Assembly (NCBI RefSeq): GCF_037023145.1
Contig: NZ_CP146091.1
Location: forward strand, 992,001 to 1,056,000
Source of the DNA: Ralstonia sp. RRA
GTDB lineage: Bacteria > Pseudomonadota > Gammaproteobacteria > Burkholderiales > Burkholderiaceae
Direction of reading: 5' to 3'
Length of the DNA stretch: 64,000 bases
The stretch's first letter is position 1; every line of letters starts with the position of its first letter. The translations under genes and the position numbers were made by a program. This document shows positions 26,829 to 35,369 of the stretch, piece by piece. The notes under the pieces were generated by a model. The model saw only the letters and a program-made list of their open reading frames with translations, was not told where the DNA came from and searched no databases.

Positions 26829-26954
26829 GTAGGCCGCCGTCCGCTTTCCGCTCGGCAGCAGCGAGGTGACTTCGTGTCGGAAACACAGACAATCGAACGC
26901 GCGGCCAAACTGGCGACCGCGTACTCAAAATTCTGAGCAGAGAAAGGAGGCTGG

Positions 26955-27320
26955 ATGCCTTTGTTGTGCGGCCCTAAGAATTCTCGCTATACCTACACTG
27001 GCAGTGCGTGCCCCCATACGGACTTGGCGCTGCAGGTCGATGCGGAGACACTCGGCGATGCATTGGTCCAGTATGAGCGACATTTTGACGTTCGAATTTC
27101 AGCTCATGTCGACGCCGAAGATGCTGAAGAAAAGCATGGCGACAAGTATTTTCGGTACGTTGATGAGAAGAGCGGTGAGAACATGTTGGTCGATATCCAT
27201 GTCTTCCGAGGAGATGCAGAGTTGTGCCCCAAGCAGAACCTCAATTTTCCGCTGGAGGTACGCGAGATGGTCGGCCGAGAAAGACGGCTCATCGGACAAC
27301 TGCAATCCGAGATGACGTAG
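26955..27320 (+). CDS. Unknown protein of 121 residues
   Basis: ATG 26955 follows AGAAAGGAGGCTGG, an excellent ribosome site. The product has CGPKNSRYTYTGSACPHTDL near the start, then an acidic mixed region with EEKHGDKYFRYVDEKSGENM. No signal peptide or known family. It is probably another small immunity-like or accessory protein. Confidence 0.65.
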   Translation: MPLLCGPKNSRYTYTGSACPHTDLALQVDAETLGDALVQYERHFDVRISAHVDAEDAEEKHGDKYFRYVDEKSGENMLVDIHVFRGDAELCPKQNLNFPLEVREMVGRERRLIGQLQSEMT

Positions 27321-27533
27321 CTTATCGATTGAGGTGGTTGAGAGCACCATACCGGAGCGCCTAGAAATCGATGAAGGCTGGTTCAGCCAATGTGAAACGA
27401 CCAATCACATTGCCATAAGCGAATGACTTTCTGCAATTGGCCAACGGCGGGTATTCCCGAGCGTCGGAGCCTTCGCCTCAGAAGAGCATTTGCATGAACT
27501 GGGAAATCGCTCACAATCCAACGCAACGGAACT

Positions 27534-27782
27534 GTGGCTGACGCCTACACTCGAGTGAGCGACTCAGAACTTCGAGAGGAGCACTATGCTTACGTGCTCG
27601 ATATCGCCGATAGGCTAGGGCTTCCACCCGATGTCGTTGCACCTGTTTTTCGCGAGACTCTGCGAGCCTTGGCTGCAGGGGCAACGGTGGAGACGTATGT
27701 GGTCCTTCTCGCTGCCAAAAAAACGCTATCGAAACTGAGGAGCACCGCCGGCGCCAGTGGCCCGTTTCATAGCGAATTCTGA
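27534..27782 (+). CDS. DUF3562 family protein
   Basis: The GTG at 27534 gives 82 residues. DSELREEHYAYVLDIADRLG and the following LPPDVVAPVFRETLRALAAG fit DUF3562, a small helical family of Ralstonia and Burkholderia with no known function. It is convergent with the reverse-strand 199-residue gene. Confidence 0.7.
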   Translation: MADAYTRVSDSELREEHYAYVLDIADRLGLPPDVVAPVFRETLRALAAGATVETYVVLLAAKKTLSKLRSTAGASGPFHSEF

Positions 27783-27822
27783 GCTGGTCGGAAAGTCCCT
27801 CCTAAGCCGCGCGAGCTTCGGG

Positions 27823-28422
27823 CTATTCGGACCAGACCACGTCGACCTCCCGCAGCAGGTGACCAGCGAGAACATAGTCGCCCAGCTTTTCCGCTTTTGC
27901 CTCCAGTCTTTCCAACTCGCCTGCAGGCAAACGTCCCAAGTCGAACTGACAGTAAAGGTTTCGCTGCCGGAACGTGGCTTTCGGCCGCGCGAGACCTGCA
28001 ACCAGCGCAGCCGGTGACTTGACTGTGATGCTTTCGTGGCCACGGAACTCGACACGGATGCCAACCTTCTGGCCCTGCCGTCCGAGCTCAACGGCGTCTT
28101 GCCAGCCTGATTCGTAGTCCAGCTCGACAATCGAGATACCGTGCGTATCCAGCAGTCTCAGTGCCTCGTCCCGCGTGCCGGCGCGTGCTGATGCAGGCAC
28201 CTTCGAATTGCTGTCCATGTCGATTCGGGAAGGCATGCGCGCCACCTGTGCTGTTTGCATCATCTGGGTCAAGGCAAGTCTGTTCGGACTCGCTCTCTGG
28301 TAAACGTAGTTGACTGGACCATGGCTGATAGGCACGGCTAATGGAGTGCGGGCAAACGCTTGCCGCTCCGCTGCTAGCGGCGCAGTCGTCACACCATTGC
28401 TGCTCTCATTGACAGGTGCCAT
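27823..28422 (-). CDS. Unknown 199-residue protein beside a split SOS box
   Basis: An N-terminal disordered half precedes an ordered C-terminal domain with LLDTHGISIVELDYESGWQD and NLYCQFDLGRLPAGELERLE. No family is recognised. Its start lies only 12 bases from the left half of a LexA box now separated by the IS1595 element. Before insertion the box would have lain between this gene and the 106-residue gene, so both could have been SOS-controlled. The start is uncertain because the ribosome site is weak. Confidence 0.65.
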   Translation of the reverse strand: MAPVNESSNGVTTAPLAAERQAFARTPLAVPISHGPVNYVYQRASPNRLALTQMMQTAQVARMPSRIDMDSNSKVPASARAGTRDEALRLLDTHGISIVELDYESGWQDAVELGRQGQKVGIRVEFRGHESITVKSPAALVAGLARPKATFRQRNLYCQFDLGRLPAGELERLEAKAEKLGDYVLAGHLLREVDVVWSE

Positions 28423-28437
28423 CGGCTGCAGATACTG

Positions 28438-28446
28438 TATAAATAT
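28438..28446. repeat. Target-site duplication, left copy, and left part of a LexA box
   Basis: TATAAATAT here and at 29536-29544 flank the insertion sequence. The preceding TACTG supplies the left half of the original SOS box. Confidence 0.85.
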
Positions 28447-29535
28447 GTGGGGTATCCACTTAGCTCCACCAGCACAGGATAACTGGATGGATATACAGTA
28501 TTCGTATGCTACACCGTCTCGACCCGGTTCACTACATCCGCATACGTCACAGGGCCGGTAACGACCGCTTGCTGAAGCAGCCGATAGAACAAGAGACCGC
28601 GCGAGCCCGAGGTGCGGCGATTGAAGCGGAACACGAACTCATCCAGGTAGGCGTCCAGATGTTCGGGCTGAACCGAGCCGTGATGCGTGCCGAGAATCCA
28701 GCGTTTGACCAGTGAAGCAACCCGATGAACGCCAGCCATCGAAACGTGAGCTGGCACCTCGGCACCCAGCATCACATTGCGCTGGTGTTCGTAACCCAGC
28801 TTGCTCAATGTCCGGTAGGCTGCTGACCCGTCAGTTCTGACTTGGGCGCCAGGCTCAATCGACGCCTGTATGAACGGGATGACGCATTCGGCGCCATCGT
28901 TCTGGATGCGCTGCAAGCGTATCCGGCCGAAGCCCTTGGGCTGAAGCATTTCGACCGCAAGGATGACCAGCACTTTGCTCGTGCGGTTCTTGCGGTTGAT
29001 GGCCGAGATAGGGGCCTCTCGGTCCGTGATGGCCAGGTAGGTCTCGTCAACCTCTACACACCCCTTCAGGCGTTCGCGGTCCGGTCGCACCATAGCGCGG
29101 CGAAACCGGTGCAGCATCGTCCAAGCGGTCTGGTAGCTTCCCAGGCCTAGCACCCGTTGCAAACCAAGGGCGCTGACGCCTTGCTTTTGATTGGTCAGAT
29201 ACCACGCACCAGCCAGCCACACACGTAGCGGGGTACGGGTCTTGTCGAATATCGTGCCAGCGGTCACCGTCGTTTGGTGAGCGCAACTGCGACACATCAG
29301 GCGCGTGCGGCTCGACCGATAAGGCTCGGCCGCTACGCCGCAATCAGGGCAAACGAACCCCTGCGGCCACCGCAATCCCTCCAGGTAGGACAGGCAAGCC
29401 TCTTCCGTCCCGAACCGGTCCAGAAACTCGTTCCAGTTACGGGGGTAGTCCTTCCCCGGTTCTGGGGGTAATATCTGCTTTACCTGTATATCCATCCAGT
29501 GATTCTGGCATGGCTGGAGCTAAGTGGATAGCCCT
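28447..29535 (-). mobile_element. IS1595-family insertion sequence (ISXO2-like)
   Basis: 1,089 bp. The ends share TATCCACTTAGCTCCA as near-perfect terminal inverted repeats (GGGG-TATCC at the left, GGGC-TATCC when the right end is reversed). A further stretch, ACTGGATGGATATAC, is also shared by both ends. The element carries one transposase gene and is flanked by TATAAATAT. The family normally duplicates 8 bp, so 9 shared bases may include one chance match. Confidence 0.92.
28509..29495 (-). CDS. IS1595-family transposase
   Basis: A 328-residue protein. The N-terminus carries the zinc-binding domain (CPDCG and CRSCAHQTTVTAGTIF), then the ISXO2-like DDE domain with VEVDETYLAITDREAPISA and DGSAAYRTLSKLGYEHQRN, and the C-terminal EFVFRFNRR segment. 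Length and domains are complete with no frameshift, so the element may still move. Confidence 0.93.
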   Translation of the reverse strand: MDIQVKQILPPEPGKDYPRNWNEFLDRFGTEEACLSYLEGLRWPQGFVCPDCGVAAEPYRSSRTRLMCRSCAHQTTVTAGTIFDKTRTPLRVWLAGAWYLTNQKQGVSALGLQRVLGLGSYQTAWTMLHRFRRAMVRPDRERLKGCVEVDETYLAITDREAPISAINRKNRTSKVLVILAVEMLQPKGFGRIRLQRIQNDGAECVIPFIQASIEPGAQVRTDGSAAYRTLSKLGYEHQRNVMLGAEVPAHVSMAGVHRVASLVKRWILGTHHGSVQPEHLDAYLDEFVFRFNRRTSGSRGLLFYRLLQQAVVTGPVTYADVVNRVETV

Positions 29536-29550
29536 TATAAATATACAGTA
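29536..29550. promoter_or_regulatory. Right half of a LexA (SOS) box split by the IS1595 element
   Basis: TATAAATAT followed by ACAGTA. Joined to the left flank (28433-28446) without the element, the site reads TACTGTATAAATATACAGTA, a perfect CTGT-N8-ACAG LexA box. It lies 9 bases before the 106-residue gene. Confidence 0.88.
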
Positions 29551-29558
29551 ATTCGACC

Positions 29559-29879
29559 ATGACCGCCCGTGACTTCCCCTCCGCACCGACGCAGCGCAAC
29601 AAGCTCTCCCGTGAGGCCTTGCGAGCAATCTGGCAGCGCAGCCCTACGCCGGAGGTGCATGAGCTGCTGTGGGAAATCTATCGTCTCCAAGACATAGCCA
29701 GACAGGCACAGAGCGTGGTGACGCTGGCGCGCATGTTCGGCGTCGACAGGCCATTCCTGGCGCGGCTGGACACGCTCGATTCCGCGCTGTTCGCCGAACC
29801 CTGTTTGTGGGAGCGGCCCCTTGCTTGGTCAACGGACGAGGAACAGGCCCTGAAACGCCTGTCGCGCAGCCGCCGGTAA
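29559..29879 (+). CDS. Unknown small SOS-linked protein, 106 residues
   Basis: ATG 29559 lies just after the right half of a LexA box. The helical, basic protein has VHELLWEIYRLQDIARQAQS near residues 27-46, similar to the next gene (LLWEIRCLQVVVMRARQLE), so the two look like paralogues. No family is recognised. With the SRAP remnant behind them they form a former SOS operon whose promoter has been separated from the upstream half-box by the insertion. Confidence 0.7.
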   Translation: MTARDFPSAPTQRNKLSREALRAIWQRSPTPEVHELLWEIYRLQDIARQAQSVVTLARMFGVDRPFLARLDTLDSALFAEPCLWERPLAWSTDEEQALKRLSRSRR

Positions 29880-29903
29880 TTTGGCCACGTTTGGGGTCAC
29901 ACA

Positions 29904-30191
29904 ATGACGTTCCCTCTACGGCAACGCTTCCCGGCACTCACCCGAAAACGCTTGCACGACATTCAGCAGCAGTACGGCCACGACCCCGTTGTACGTCGGC
30001 TCTTGTGGGAAATCCGGTGCCTGCAGGTTGTCGTCATGCGTGCGCGTCAACTCGAGCAGGCGATGCCGCCAAGTGAGGGCACCACCGATACGGGCATCAT
30101 CGTCAGTGCCCTTCGCAGCGAGCTCGCGGCTGAGTCCTGGTTGCTAGAGTGGGAGATAGAACGAGACACCTGCGGAAAGATGCCGCCATGA
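29904..30191 (+). CDS. Unknown small protein of 95 residues, paralogue of the gene before it
   Basis: ATG 29904, 24 bases after the previous stop. The N-terminal RFPALTRKRLHDIQQQYGHD and RRLLWEIRCLQVVVMRARQL align with the 106-residue protein, and the C-terminal third is different. All-helical, no signal peptide. Operon position suggests a shared SOS-linked role. Confidence 0.65.
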   Translation: MTFPLRQRFPALTRKRLHDIQQQYGHDPVVRRLLWEIRCLQVVVMRARQLEQAMPPSEGTTDTGIIVSALRSELAAESWLLEWEIERDTCGKMPP

Positions 30192-30240
30192 TGAATGCCT
30201 ACAATGCGCCATCGCTTCCTTGGGTACGAGGAGAGGCCTC

Positions 30241-30369
30241 ATGTGTACAAACTACTCGCCAGCGAAGGTCGAGCGATTGAGAGTGCTTCTAGGCCTCGGG
30301 CCTCCGCTTGACTACCCGCCCGAGCAACGCCCGGCCCCGACTGGAACAGCCATCACGGGTGGCTACTAA
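30241..30369 (+). pseudogene. Truncated SOS response-associated peptidase (SRAP/YedK family)
   Basis: ATG 30241 follows GAGGAGAGGCC. The first residues MCTNYSPAKVERLRVLLGLG and the following PPLDYPPEQRP match the SRAP N-terminus, including the catalytic Cys 2. The frame then meets TAA after 42 codons, where a normal SRAP has about 220. The later active-site Glu and His are lost. The 3' part was replaced by the reverse-strand gene that ends at 30353, inside this fragment. Confidence 0.85.
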
Positions 30370-31024
30370 TCAGGTCCTCACTTAGTTTATCGGCTTGCGC
30401 GAACAGCAACATCTCGACCATCTGATTCGTAACTCCTCGACCTACCGCATTGGCGATATCAATAAGAAGCTTGTTGTACGACGGATAGCAGTTTTGCGAT
30501 TCTATCTTTCTCAAATTTCTCTCCCTCTGGCGGAGCTTGACTACACTCTGCGCTCTTGGGACTCGAGAATTTCGACTTGGCAGCGACGGGAATATCCTGG
30601 GGGCAGTAGCGCCCGCCAGCAGCTGAATCGCGTTGAGTGAGATGCATGTCCTGGCGTCGGCGATGGCGAAACTATTCGGGTTGCGAATGGTGAGTGCCTT
30701 GGACCAAGACGCCATGCCTTGCACCCCGCGTGCGAGGATGCTCTCTTCGCTGCCAGTGCCATAGAGGCGGAGATTATCTTCGGTGTTTCGACGTATCCCT
30801 CCCCACGTCTGGATATACCAATCGCAGATTCTTTTGCGGTCATCATCTGACCCGTTAAGCCAGGCTTCGTGCAACGCTGTCTTCAAAGCCAAGTTCTTCT
30901 CGAACCAATTCCTACCTAGAGCCTTGACTCCGAGTGGAACTGTATCCTCGTTGAAGCTCCAGTCGTATACGACGGGTAGAGAGTCAATGTTATCGGCGAC
31001 ATATCGAAGTACGGTCTCGTGCAT
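30353..31024 (-). CDS. Unknown protein of 223 residues, downstream of the WYL regulator
   Basis: ATG at 31024. The helical protein contains VYDWSFNEDTVPLGVKALGR and WYIQTWGGIRRNTEDNLRLY, with SNPNSF-like and DARTC segments further on. It follows the WYL gene on the same strand after 91 bases and is likely in its operon. Its 3' end overlaps the broken SRAP gene, so it arrived with the incoming DNA. No family is recognised. Confidence 0.65.
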   Translation of the reverse strand: MHETVLRYVADNIDSLPVVYDWSFNEDTVPLGVKALGRNWFEKNLALKTALHEAWLNGSDDDRKRICDWYIQTWGGIRRNTEDNLRLYGTGSEESILARGVQGMASWSKALTIRNPNSFAIADARTCISLNAIQLLAGATAPRIFPSLPSRNSRVPRAQSVVKLRQRERNLRKIESQNCYPSYNKLLIDIANAVGRGVTNQMVEMLLFAQADKLSEDLISSHP

Positions 31025-31115
31025 TTCAGACTTGAGGAGGGATGAGCTATCAACTGTTCACTTGAAACGCAAGTGTGGGAATGAGGGGCAACAAGGAGGA
31101 GCCCACGACTTGCTA

Positions 31116-32183
31116 CTAAGCCGGCAAACCGTAGCGTTTCGCGAGTTCAGCGTAGTTGCGCGCAAACTCTTCCCGAAGCGACGGTGGGCTGATAATTTCG
31201 ACAGTCGGCCCCAGGGAGCGAAGCCACCACCTTAGCTTTAGGCTTGGCACGACAGTTCCGCTCACCCTTAGGCGGCCATCGGGGAGCGGTTCGACACGCT
31301 GGTCTTTAGACATCGGTGTCTCTTTGAGATGATTTCCCGCGCTCTCCTCGAAGGCTAGTTCGAGCAGAACGGGAGCCTCCGGCATGAAGTCGAAGACCTG
31401 TTCGGTTTGGATATAGGTGCGTAGGCTGAAGTCCTTAGGGTAGGGGAATGTCTCCCCCGTTTCAGCAACCGAGACAATGCGGTCTAGGCGGTAAAGCGTG
31501 CGGAGCCACTTCGGTTTTCCTTCCTCCGGCTTTGGCGCGTATGCCGGGTTCTGGGCGACCATATACATGATGCCACCAGACTCAACCAGCGCCAGTGGCC
31601 ACAACGGTTTCGCTTTTATTTCCCCAGTATGGTCTGGCTTGTAGGCCGGTCGATACTGCACAAGCAAGACCCGCTCGAAGAATGTCGCCGTGACCAAGGT
31701 CTGGAAGATTTCGGGGTTGAGCTTCGGCCGTATGAGAGCAAATGCTCCATCGACGGAGTCCACTTTGTCGGCCCATGCACGGTACAGGCGGCTGTCTTCC
31801 TTTTCCTGCGAAAGGCGAGTCTCTGCTGCCTTGAACAGCGGCTCGATATCTTTGGTAACGGCGTTGGGCAGCTTGTCTCCGGCAAAGCGCTGGAGGATGT
31901 GAAACGCCACTGCCTCAGATGCGCTCATCAGGCTCACTGCTTCGCGGGTACCCTGCAGCCACGGTTTGCGCTGCCAGAGTAGCTCTCGGCCGTTCTCAAT
32001 CGATACGACGAGCTTGTCTCTTTCAAGAGCAGCGAGATGTCGCTGCACTTTCTTCGTGTAGCCGACACGATGTCCACGTTCTTCGAGTCGCCGATGCACC
32101 TCTGGCGTAGACAGCCACGCCTCCGCGTCCCGCTCGGTGGGGAGGATGCGAAGAATCGCTTCATCAAGGCTCGAAGTCGTCAT
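31116..32183 (-). CDS. WYL-domain transcriptional regulator
   Basis: A 355-residue protein. Residues 1-80 form a winged helix ([20 protein letters not shown], then [14 protein letters not shown]). Residues about 160-250 are the WYL fold, with VLLVQYRP and [20 protein letters not shown]. The C-terminal 100 residues are the WCX extension. Related regulators, such as CapW and BrxR, repress defence genes until a ligand is sensed. Two copies of a 17-bp operator-like repeat lie 67 and 123 bases upstream, between it and the divergent 5'-nucleotidase. Confidence 0.9.
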   Translation of the reverse strand: MTTSSLDEAILRILPTERDAEAWLSTPEVHRRLEERGHRVGYTKKVQRHLAALERDKLVVSIENGRELLWQRKPWLQGTREAVSLMSASEAVAFHILQRFAGDKLPNAVTKDIEPLFKAAETRLSQEKEDSRLYRAWADKVDSVDGAFALIRPKLNPEIFQTLVTATFFERVLLVQYRPAYKPDHTGEIKAKPLWPLALVESGGIMYMVAQNPAYAPKPEEGKPKWLRTLYRLDRIVSVAETGETFPYPKDFSLRTYIQTEQVFDFMPEAPVLLELAFEESAGNHLKETPMSKDQRVEPLPDGRLRVSGTVVPSLKLRWWLRSLGPTVEIISPPSLREEFARNYAELAKRYGLPA

Positions 32184-32249
32184 GCCAGGAGTTGTTCTAT
32201 GTGGTTTCGTGGCGGCCTCACCAGCGCCAAGGACATTGTATGGCCAATT

Positions 32250-32266
32250 GGGACATCTTGTGTCTC
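32250..32266. promoter_or_regulatory. Putative WYL operator, copy 1
   Basis: GGGACA-TCTTG-TGTCTC, read on the other strand as GAGACACAAGATGTCCC. It lies in the divergent promoter region between the WYL gene and the 5'-nucleotidase gene. Confidence 0.75.
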
Positions 32267-32305
32267 AGTGAGTTGGTCGGGCGGTTCTACCCACATTCGT
32301 TGAGC

Positions 32306-32322
32306 GAGACATGGAATGTCCC
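32306..32322. promoter_or_regulatory. Putative WYL operator, copy 2
   Basis: GAGACA-TGGAA-TGTCCC, 56 bases from copy 1 in the same divergent promoter region. Both arms match copy 1 when that copy is reversed. Confidence 0.78.
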
Positions 32323-32438
32323 ATTTCAGTGACATGCTCAAGTCAAAGTAGGGCGAGGCAATCCGTCGACTCCGCCCACGTGGTTGCTCCCAGGGTTAGC
32401 GCCAGATGGCGATAGCTGAGTGGTATTGCGAGGTGGTC

Positions 32439-33347
32439 ATGACTTCAAACGCCAAAATTACTATCGCCGTTTCGGCACGGGCGCTCTTCGACTTCGAAGA
32501 CGAAAACCAGGTTTTCCTTGAGGGCAACCCGGCTGCATATTGCGCCGTTCAAGCGGCACGGCTGGACGTGCCTGCTGGTCCGGGGGCAGCTTTCCCGCTT
32601 GTCCGGAAACTTCTCGCCTTCAACAAAAACGGGGTGGAGGAGGTTGAGGTCGCGATTCTGTCGCGCAATGACCCGATAACGGGCCTGAGAGTTTTTGCAT
32701 CGGCTCGGCACCACGGCTTGGCAATCGGGCGGGCCATCTTCACGAGCGGCGCGACGCCCCATCGATATTTAGGCCCGCTTGGCGCCAGTCTGTTTCTCTC
32801 AGCAAACGCGCCGGACGTCCGGGCGGCCATGGCGGCAGGGTTTCCGGCAGCGCGGGTCTACCCCGCAGTTGGGAGAGGTTCTCCAGCCGATGGGGGCGAA
32901 CTGCGCATCGCGTTTGATGGGGATTCGGTACTTTTCAGCGATGAGGCGGAACGCGTCTTTAGGCTGATGCAATTGGAGCAATTCATCGACCACGAAGTCC
33001 GCAACGCGCGTACGCCTCTGCCCCCAGGGCCGCTGAAGCCGTTTCTTGATGCTCTGTGCTCATTGAGGAGTCGTCGCGAGTCGCTAGTATCGGTGCGTAC
33101 TGCGTTGGTGACCGCACGCAGCGCACCGGCGCATGAGCGAGCGATTCGTACGCTGATGGCGTGGGGCGTTACGGTTGACGAGGCGATGTTTCTGGGAGGA
33201 CAGCCCAAGGCACCATTCTTAGCCGAATTTGAGCCAGACATTTTCTTCGACGACCACGTCCGGAATTGCGAGTCGGCGGCCCGGCACGTGGCGACGGGGC
33301 ATGTGCCGTACGGTATCAACAACGAATCCGAAACTACAGCTCTTTGA
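32439..33347 (+). CDS. Cytosolic 5'-nucleotidase (NT5C1-like)
   Basis: A 302-residue enzyme from ATG 32439, which has a GCGAGG site; an ATG 33 bases upstream lacks one. ITIAVSARALFDFEDENQVF, then FPLVRKLLAFN and VEVAILSRNDPITGLRVFAS, then FDGDSVLFSDEAERVF are hallmarks of this haloacid-dehalogenase type nucleotidase, which removes phosphate from nucleoside 5'-monophosphates. It is divergent from a WYL regulator and shares its operator pair, an unusual setting that suggests a defence or stress role. Confidence 0.9.
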   Translation: MTSNAKITIAVSARALFDFEDENQVFLEGNPAAYCAVQAARLDVPAGPGAAFPLVRKLLAFNKNGVEEVEVAILSRNDPITGLRVFASARHHGLAIGRAIFTSGATPHRYLGPLGASLFLSANAPDVRAAMAAGFPAARVYPAVGRGSPADGGELRIAFDGDSVLFSDEAERVFRLMQLEQFIDHEVRNARTPLPPGPLKPFLDALCSLRSRRESLVSVRTALVTARSAPAHERAIRTLMAWGVTVDEAMFLGGQPKAPFLAEFEPDIFFDDHVRNCESAARHVATGHVPYGINNESETTAL

Positions 33348-33399
33348 CTGATAGCTGAGGTTCGACAAAACATTCTTCAATTGCAACAACGAGACTGCG

Positions 33400-33807
33400 A
33401 TGCCGGTACTACTCGAACACATTGACGCGATAGCTCGCAAACTGAGGCGGGATGTGCTCTACCTTGAGTTCTTGCGCGCCAAGCCGCCGCATCGCGAAGA
33501 CCACAAGACTTTCGAAAGTAGGAAGCTCATTCTGGACTGGCTCGATGGCGAGGGCATTGGGTGGCGCGAATGCGCGCCTATTGCGTCAGAGACCATGATG
33601 CGTTCGTATGCTGGCGAGGTCTATCTTGACGTGCCATTTGACCGACGTAATGCGCTGTACCGGAAAGTCCAAGCGTTTCTCGAGCATCCAGACGGTACGA
33701 TGAAGTTCAGTGATGTGGGCTTCTACATTGTGCCGCTTGAGCTTGCGATGAAAAACGCCCATCACGACGAACCTGGTTTCTGGGAGCGCTGGGCGGAGGA
33801 TTTCTGA
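33400..33807 (+). CDS. Unknown protein of 135 residues
   Basis: ATG 33400, 53 bases after the 5'-nucleotidase. The soluble product has LEHIDAIARKLRRDVLYLEF at the start, then GEVYLDVPFDRRNALYRKVQ and HHDEPGFWERWAEDF. No family is recognised. It probably belongs to the nucleotidase operon. The third operator copy lies 23 bases after its stop. Confidence 0.65.
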   Translation: MPVLLEHIDAIARKLRRDVLYLEFLRAKPPHREDHKTFESRKLILDWLDGEGIGWRECAPIASETMMRSYAGEVYLDVPFDRRNALYRKVQAFLEHPDGTMKFSDVGFYIVPLELAMKNAHHDEPGFWERWAEDF

Positions 33808-33830
33808 GACGACTGGTGCCCGCTCATATT

Positions 33831-33847
33831 GGGACACGGAGTGTCCT
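33831..33847. promoter_or_regulatory. Putative WYL operator, copy 3
   Basis: GGGACA-CGGAG-TGTCCT. It lies between the 135-residue and 68-residue genes, 65 bases before the latter. Confidence 0.75.
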
Positions 33848-33911
33848 GGAGTGGTCGTAGGGTTGCAGGGTGCCACATGCAATTGGCATCACGTCAACCA
33901 AGGGAGGGGCT

Positions 33912-34118
33912 ATGAGCACCGAATATCTTCGAGACGCACACTTCAGGGTGATTGGGGCCATCAAGACCGAGGCAAGCGGAAAACAGGTCGCCAGGAACGC
34001 AGCGTTCCAGCTGGTCGGAACGTATGACCCAAAAACTCATCGGACATTTGACAGCCATTTCCGGTGCATTGGCACCGGCAATCTGCTCAGCGCGCTGATT
34101 ACGTGCTTCGTCGAATAA
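33912..34118 (+). CDS. Unknown small protein of 68 residues
   Basis: ATG 33912 follows GGGAGGGGC, a strong ribosome site. Two repeats of an HFR-V/IG motif are visible (DAHFRVIGAIKTEASGKQVA; DSHFRCIGTGNLLSALITC). The internal duplication and size suggest a small regulator or toxin-like protein. The operator copy 65 bases upstream links it to the WYL regulator. Confidence 0.65.
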   Translation: MSTEYLRDAHFRVIGAIKTEASGKQVARNAAFQLVGTYDPKTHRTFDSHFRCIGTGNLLSALITCFVE

Positions 34119-34218
34119 CGCAGCATCGCCGATGCAATCCCACGCGAGTGCGGATGTTTCGAGAAGGGCCCCGTGCGATGATGGCCAAACAAGCAGGCGA
34201 TTCTTCGGTGGAGTGAGA

Positions 34219-34578
34219 GTGATAGCGCCAACAAGAGAAAACTGGGAACGCTTTACACCGGATGGGCTGGTGTCTTTTGCGCAGCGTCTTCATCCACAGG
34301 CCCGCTTCTACAAGTACCTATGGCAGGTCTGGACGCCAAAGAGTGATTTCGAGGGGCAGGATTTCTTTCAGTTTGGGCCAAGGTTCTCGACTGCACAGTA
34401 TGTGGCTTTGCGAGAGAGGATGCTGCAGGCAGGTGAACCAGGGTGGGTCTATAACCAGCAGCTGCCTCGTCTTGGCTCCGGTACGCCGTTTGACCCCGAA
34501 CACCCGCGTTGGCAAGGTGTGGTGTTCGCGCCAGCGTGGGACGACGACGCAGACCCGCTCTGGCAAGGGCACAAGTAG
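34219..34578 (+). CDS. Unknown protein of 119 residues
   Basis: The GTG at 34219 gives VIAPTRENWERFTPDGLVSF, followed by FQFGPRFSTAQYVALRERML and WQGVVFAPAWDDDADPLWQG. A farther ATG at 34132 is in frame but gives a basic, unstructured N-terminus. No signal peptide or known family. It has a Trp-rich character. Confidence 0.6.
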   Translation: MIAPTRENWERFTPDGLVSFAQRLHPQARFYKYLWQVWTPKSDFEGQDFFQFGPRFSTAQYVALRERMLQAGEPGWVYNQQLPRLGSGTPFDPEHPRWQGVVFAPAWDDDADPLWQGHK

Positions 34579-34618
34579 TTGTATCGCCGGGCTCATTAAC
34601 TACGCGCGGAGCGACTGA

Positions 34619-35368
34619 ATGCGAGGGCTTGTCCTTAAAGCCGGTGGCTGCTTGGAGTTCGTCGCCTGGGGTGTTGACGCACAAACCGGAGAAGAGGGGT
34701 ATCTCCGTTCTGATGTCACAGCGGATGCGGTCGCTTACCTGATGGATGCAGTGCGACTCGAAGGGGACCTCCACCTCCGAGATATCTTCGCGCTGCTCGA
34801 GTGCAATCCCATCCTGCTGCAGATGTTCAGGCGGCAGTACGCAGCCGAGTACCTGGCGGAAGCGAGGAAGAATCCGGCTGCTCCTTACACCGGCGAGTAT
34901 GAGGCAGAGGGAATCGAATACCTAGAGCTACGGCCGGATTGGGAAAAGAACGCCCAAACAGGCGAGCTAGTCGTACGCCATGGCCTTTCGATTGTAGGCA
35001 TCGGCCACGTGTTGCGGCAGGACGTGGAGCTCAACGGAGGCATGCTGTATTGCGCGGGAACAAGAATCCAGTGGTCCATCATGTTCTGCCCATTGGCAGA
35101 GCTTTGGAACTTGCCGCTGCGATTCAATGGAAATGTACCCGTCGTGGAGGGCAACGGTATCAGTAGCGATTGTCCCGGCTCAGCGGTGCTAGTGCCATCA
35201 CTTGCTCAAATTATCCATGGCGTTCTCTGGGAGCTGTCATTTAGTGGGGGGGCTGAGCAGACAGCGGACCTAGTAGACGAACTGGCTGACGCAGGCGCAG
35301 ATGCGAATGCTTGGACGGTTCGCAGCGTAGACGAGCTTCTGGGGCCTGCAGAAGCCAGAAAGGACTGA
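34619..35368 (+). CDS. Unknown protein of 249 residues
   Basis: ATG 34619. The alpha/beta protein starts LVLKAGGCLEFVAWGVDAQT, with LLECNPILLQMFRRQYAAEY in the centre and an acidic end (DLVDELADAGADANAWTVR). The middle (VRHGLSIVGIGHVLRQDVEL) is well ordered. No family is recognised. Its stop lies 1 base before the start of the next, interrupted gene, so the two form a coupled operon. Confidence 0.65.
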   Translation: MRGLVLKAGGCLEFVAWGVDAQTGEEGYLRSDVTADAVAYLMDAVRLEGDLHLRDIFALLECNPILLQMFRRQYAAEYLAEARKNPAAPYTGEYEAEGIEYLELRPDWEKNAQTGELVVRHGLSIVGIGHVLRQDVELNGGMLYCAGTRIQWSIMFCPLAELWNLPLRFNGNVPVVEGNGISSDCPGSAVLVPSLAQIIHGVLWELSFSGGAEQTADLVDELADAGADANAWTVRSVDELLGPAEARKD

Positions 35369-35369
35369 G

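Noticed and set aside
28449..29534. IS1595 ends at the outer GGG bases only
   Set aside because: Taking the ends at GGGG and CCC leaves non-matching 8-base flanks. Moving the borders to 28447 and 29535 gives the TATAAATAT duplication and restores the LexA box.
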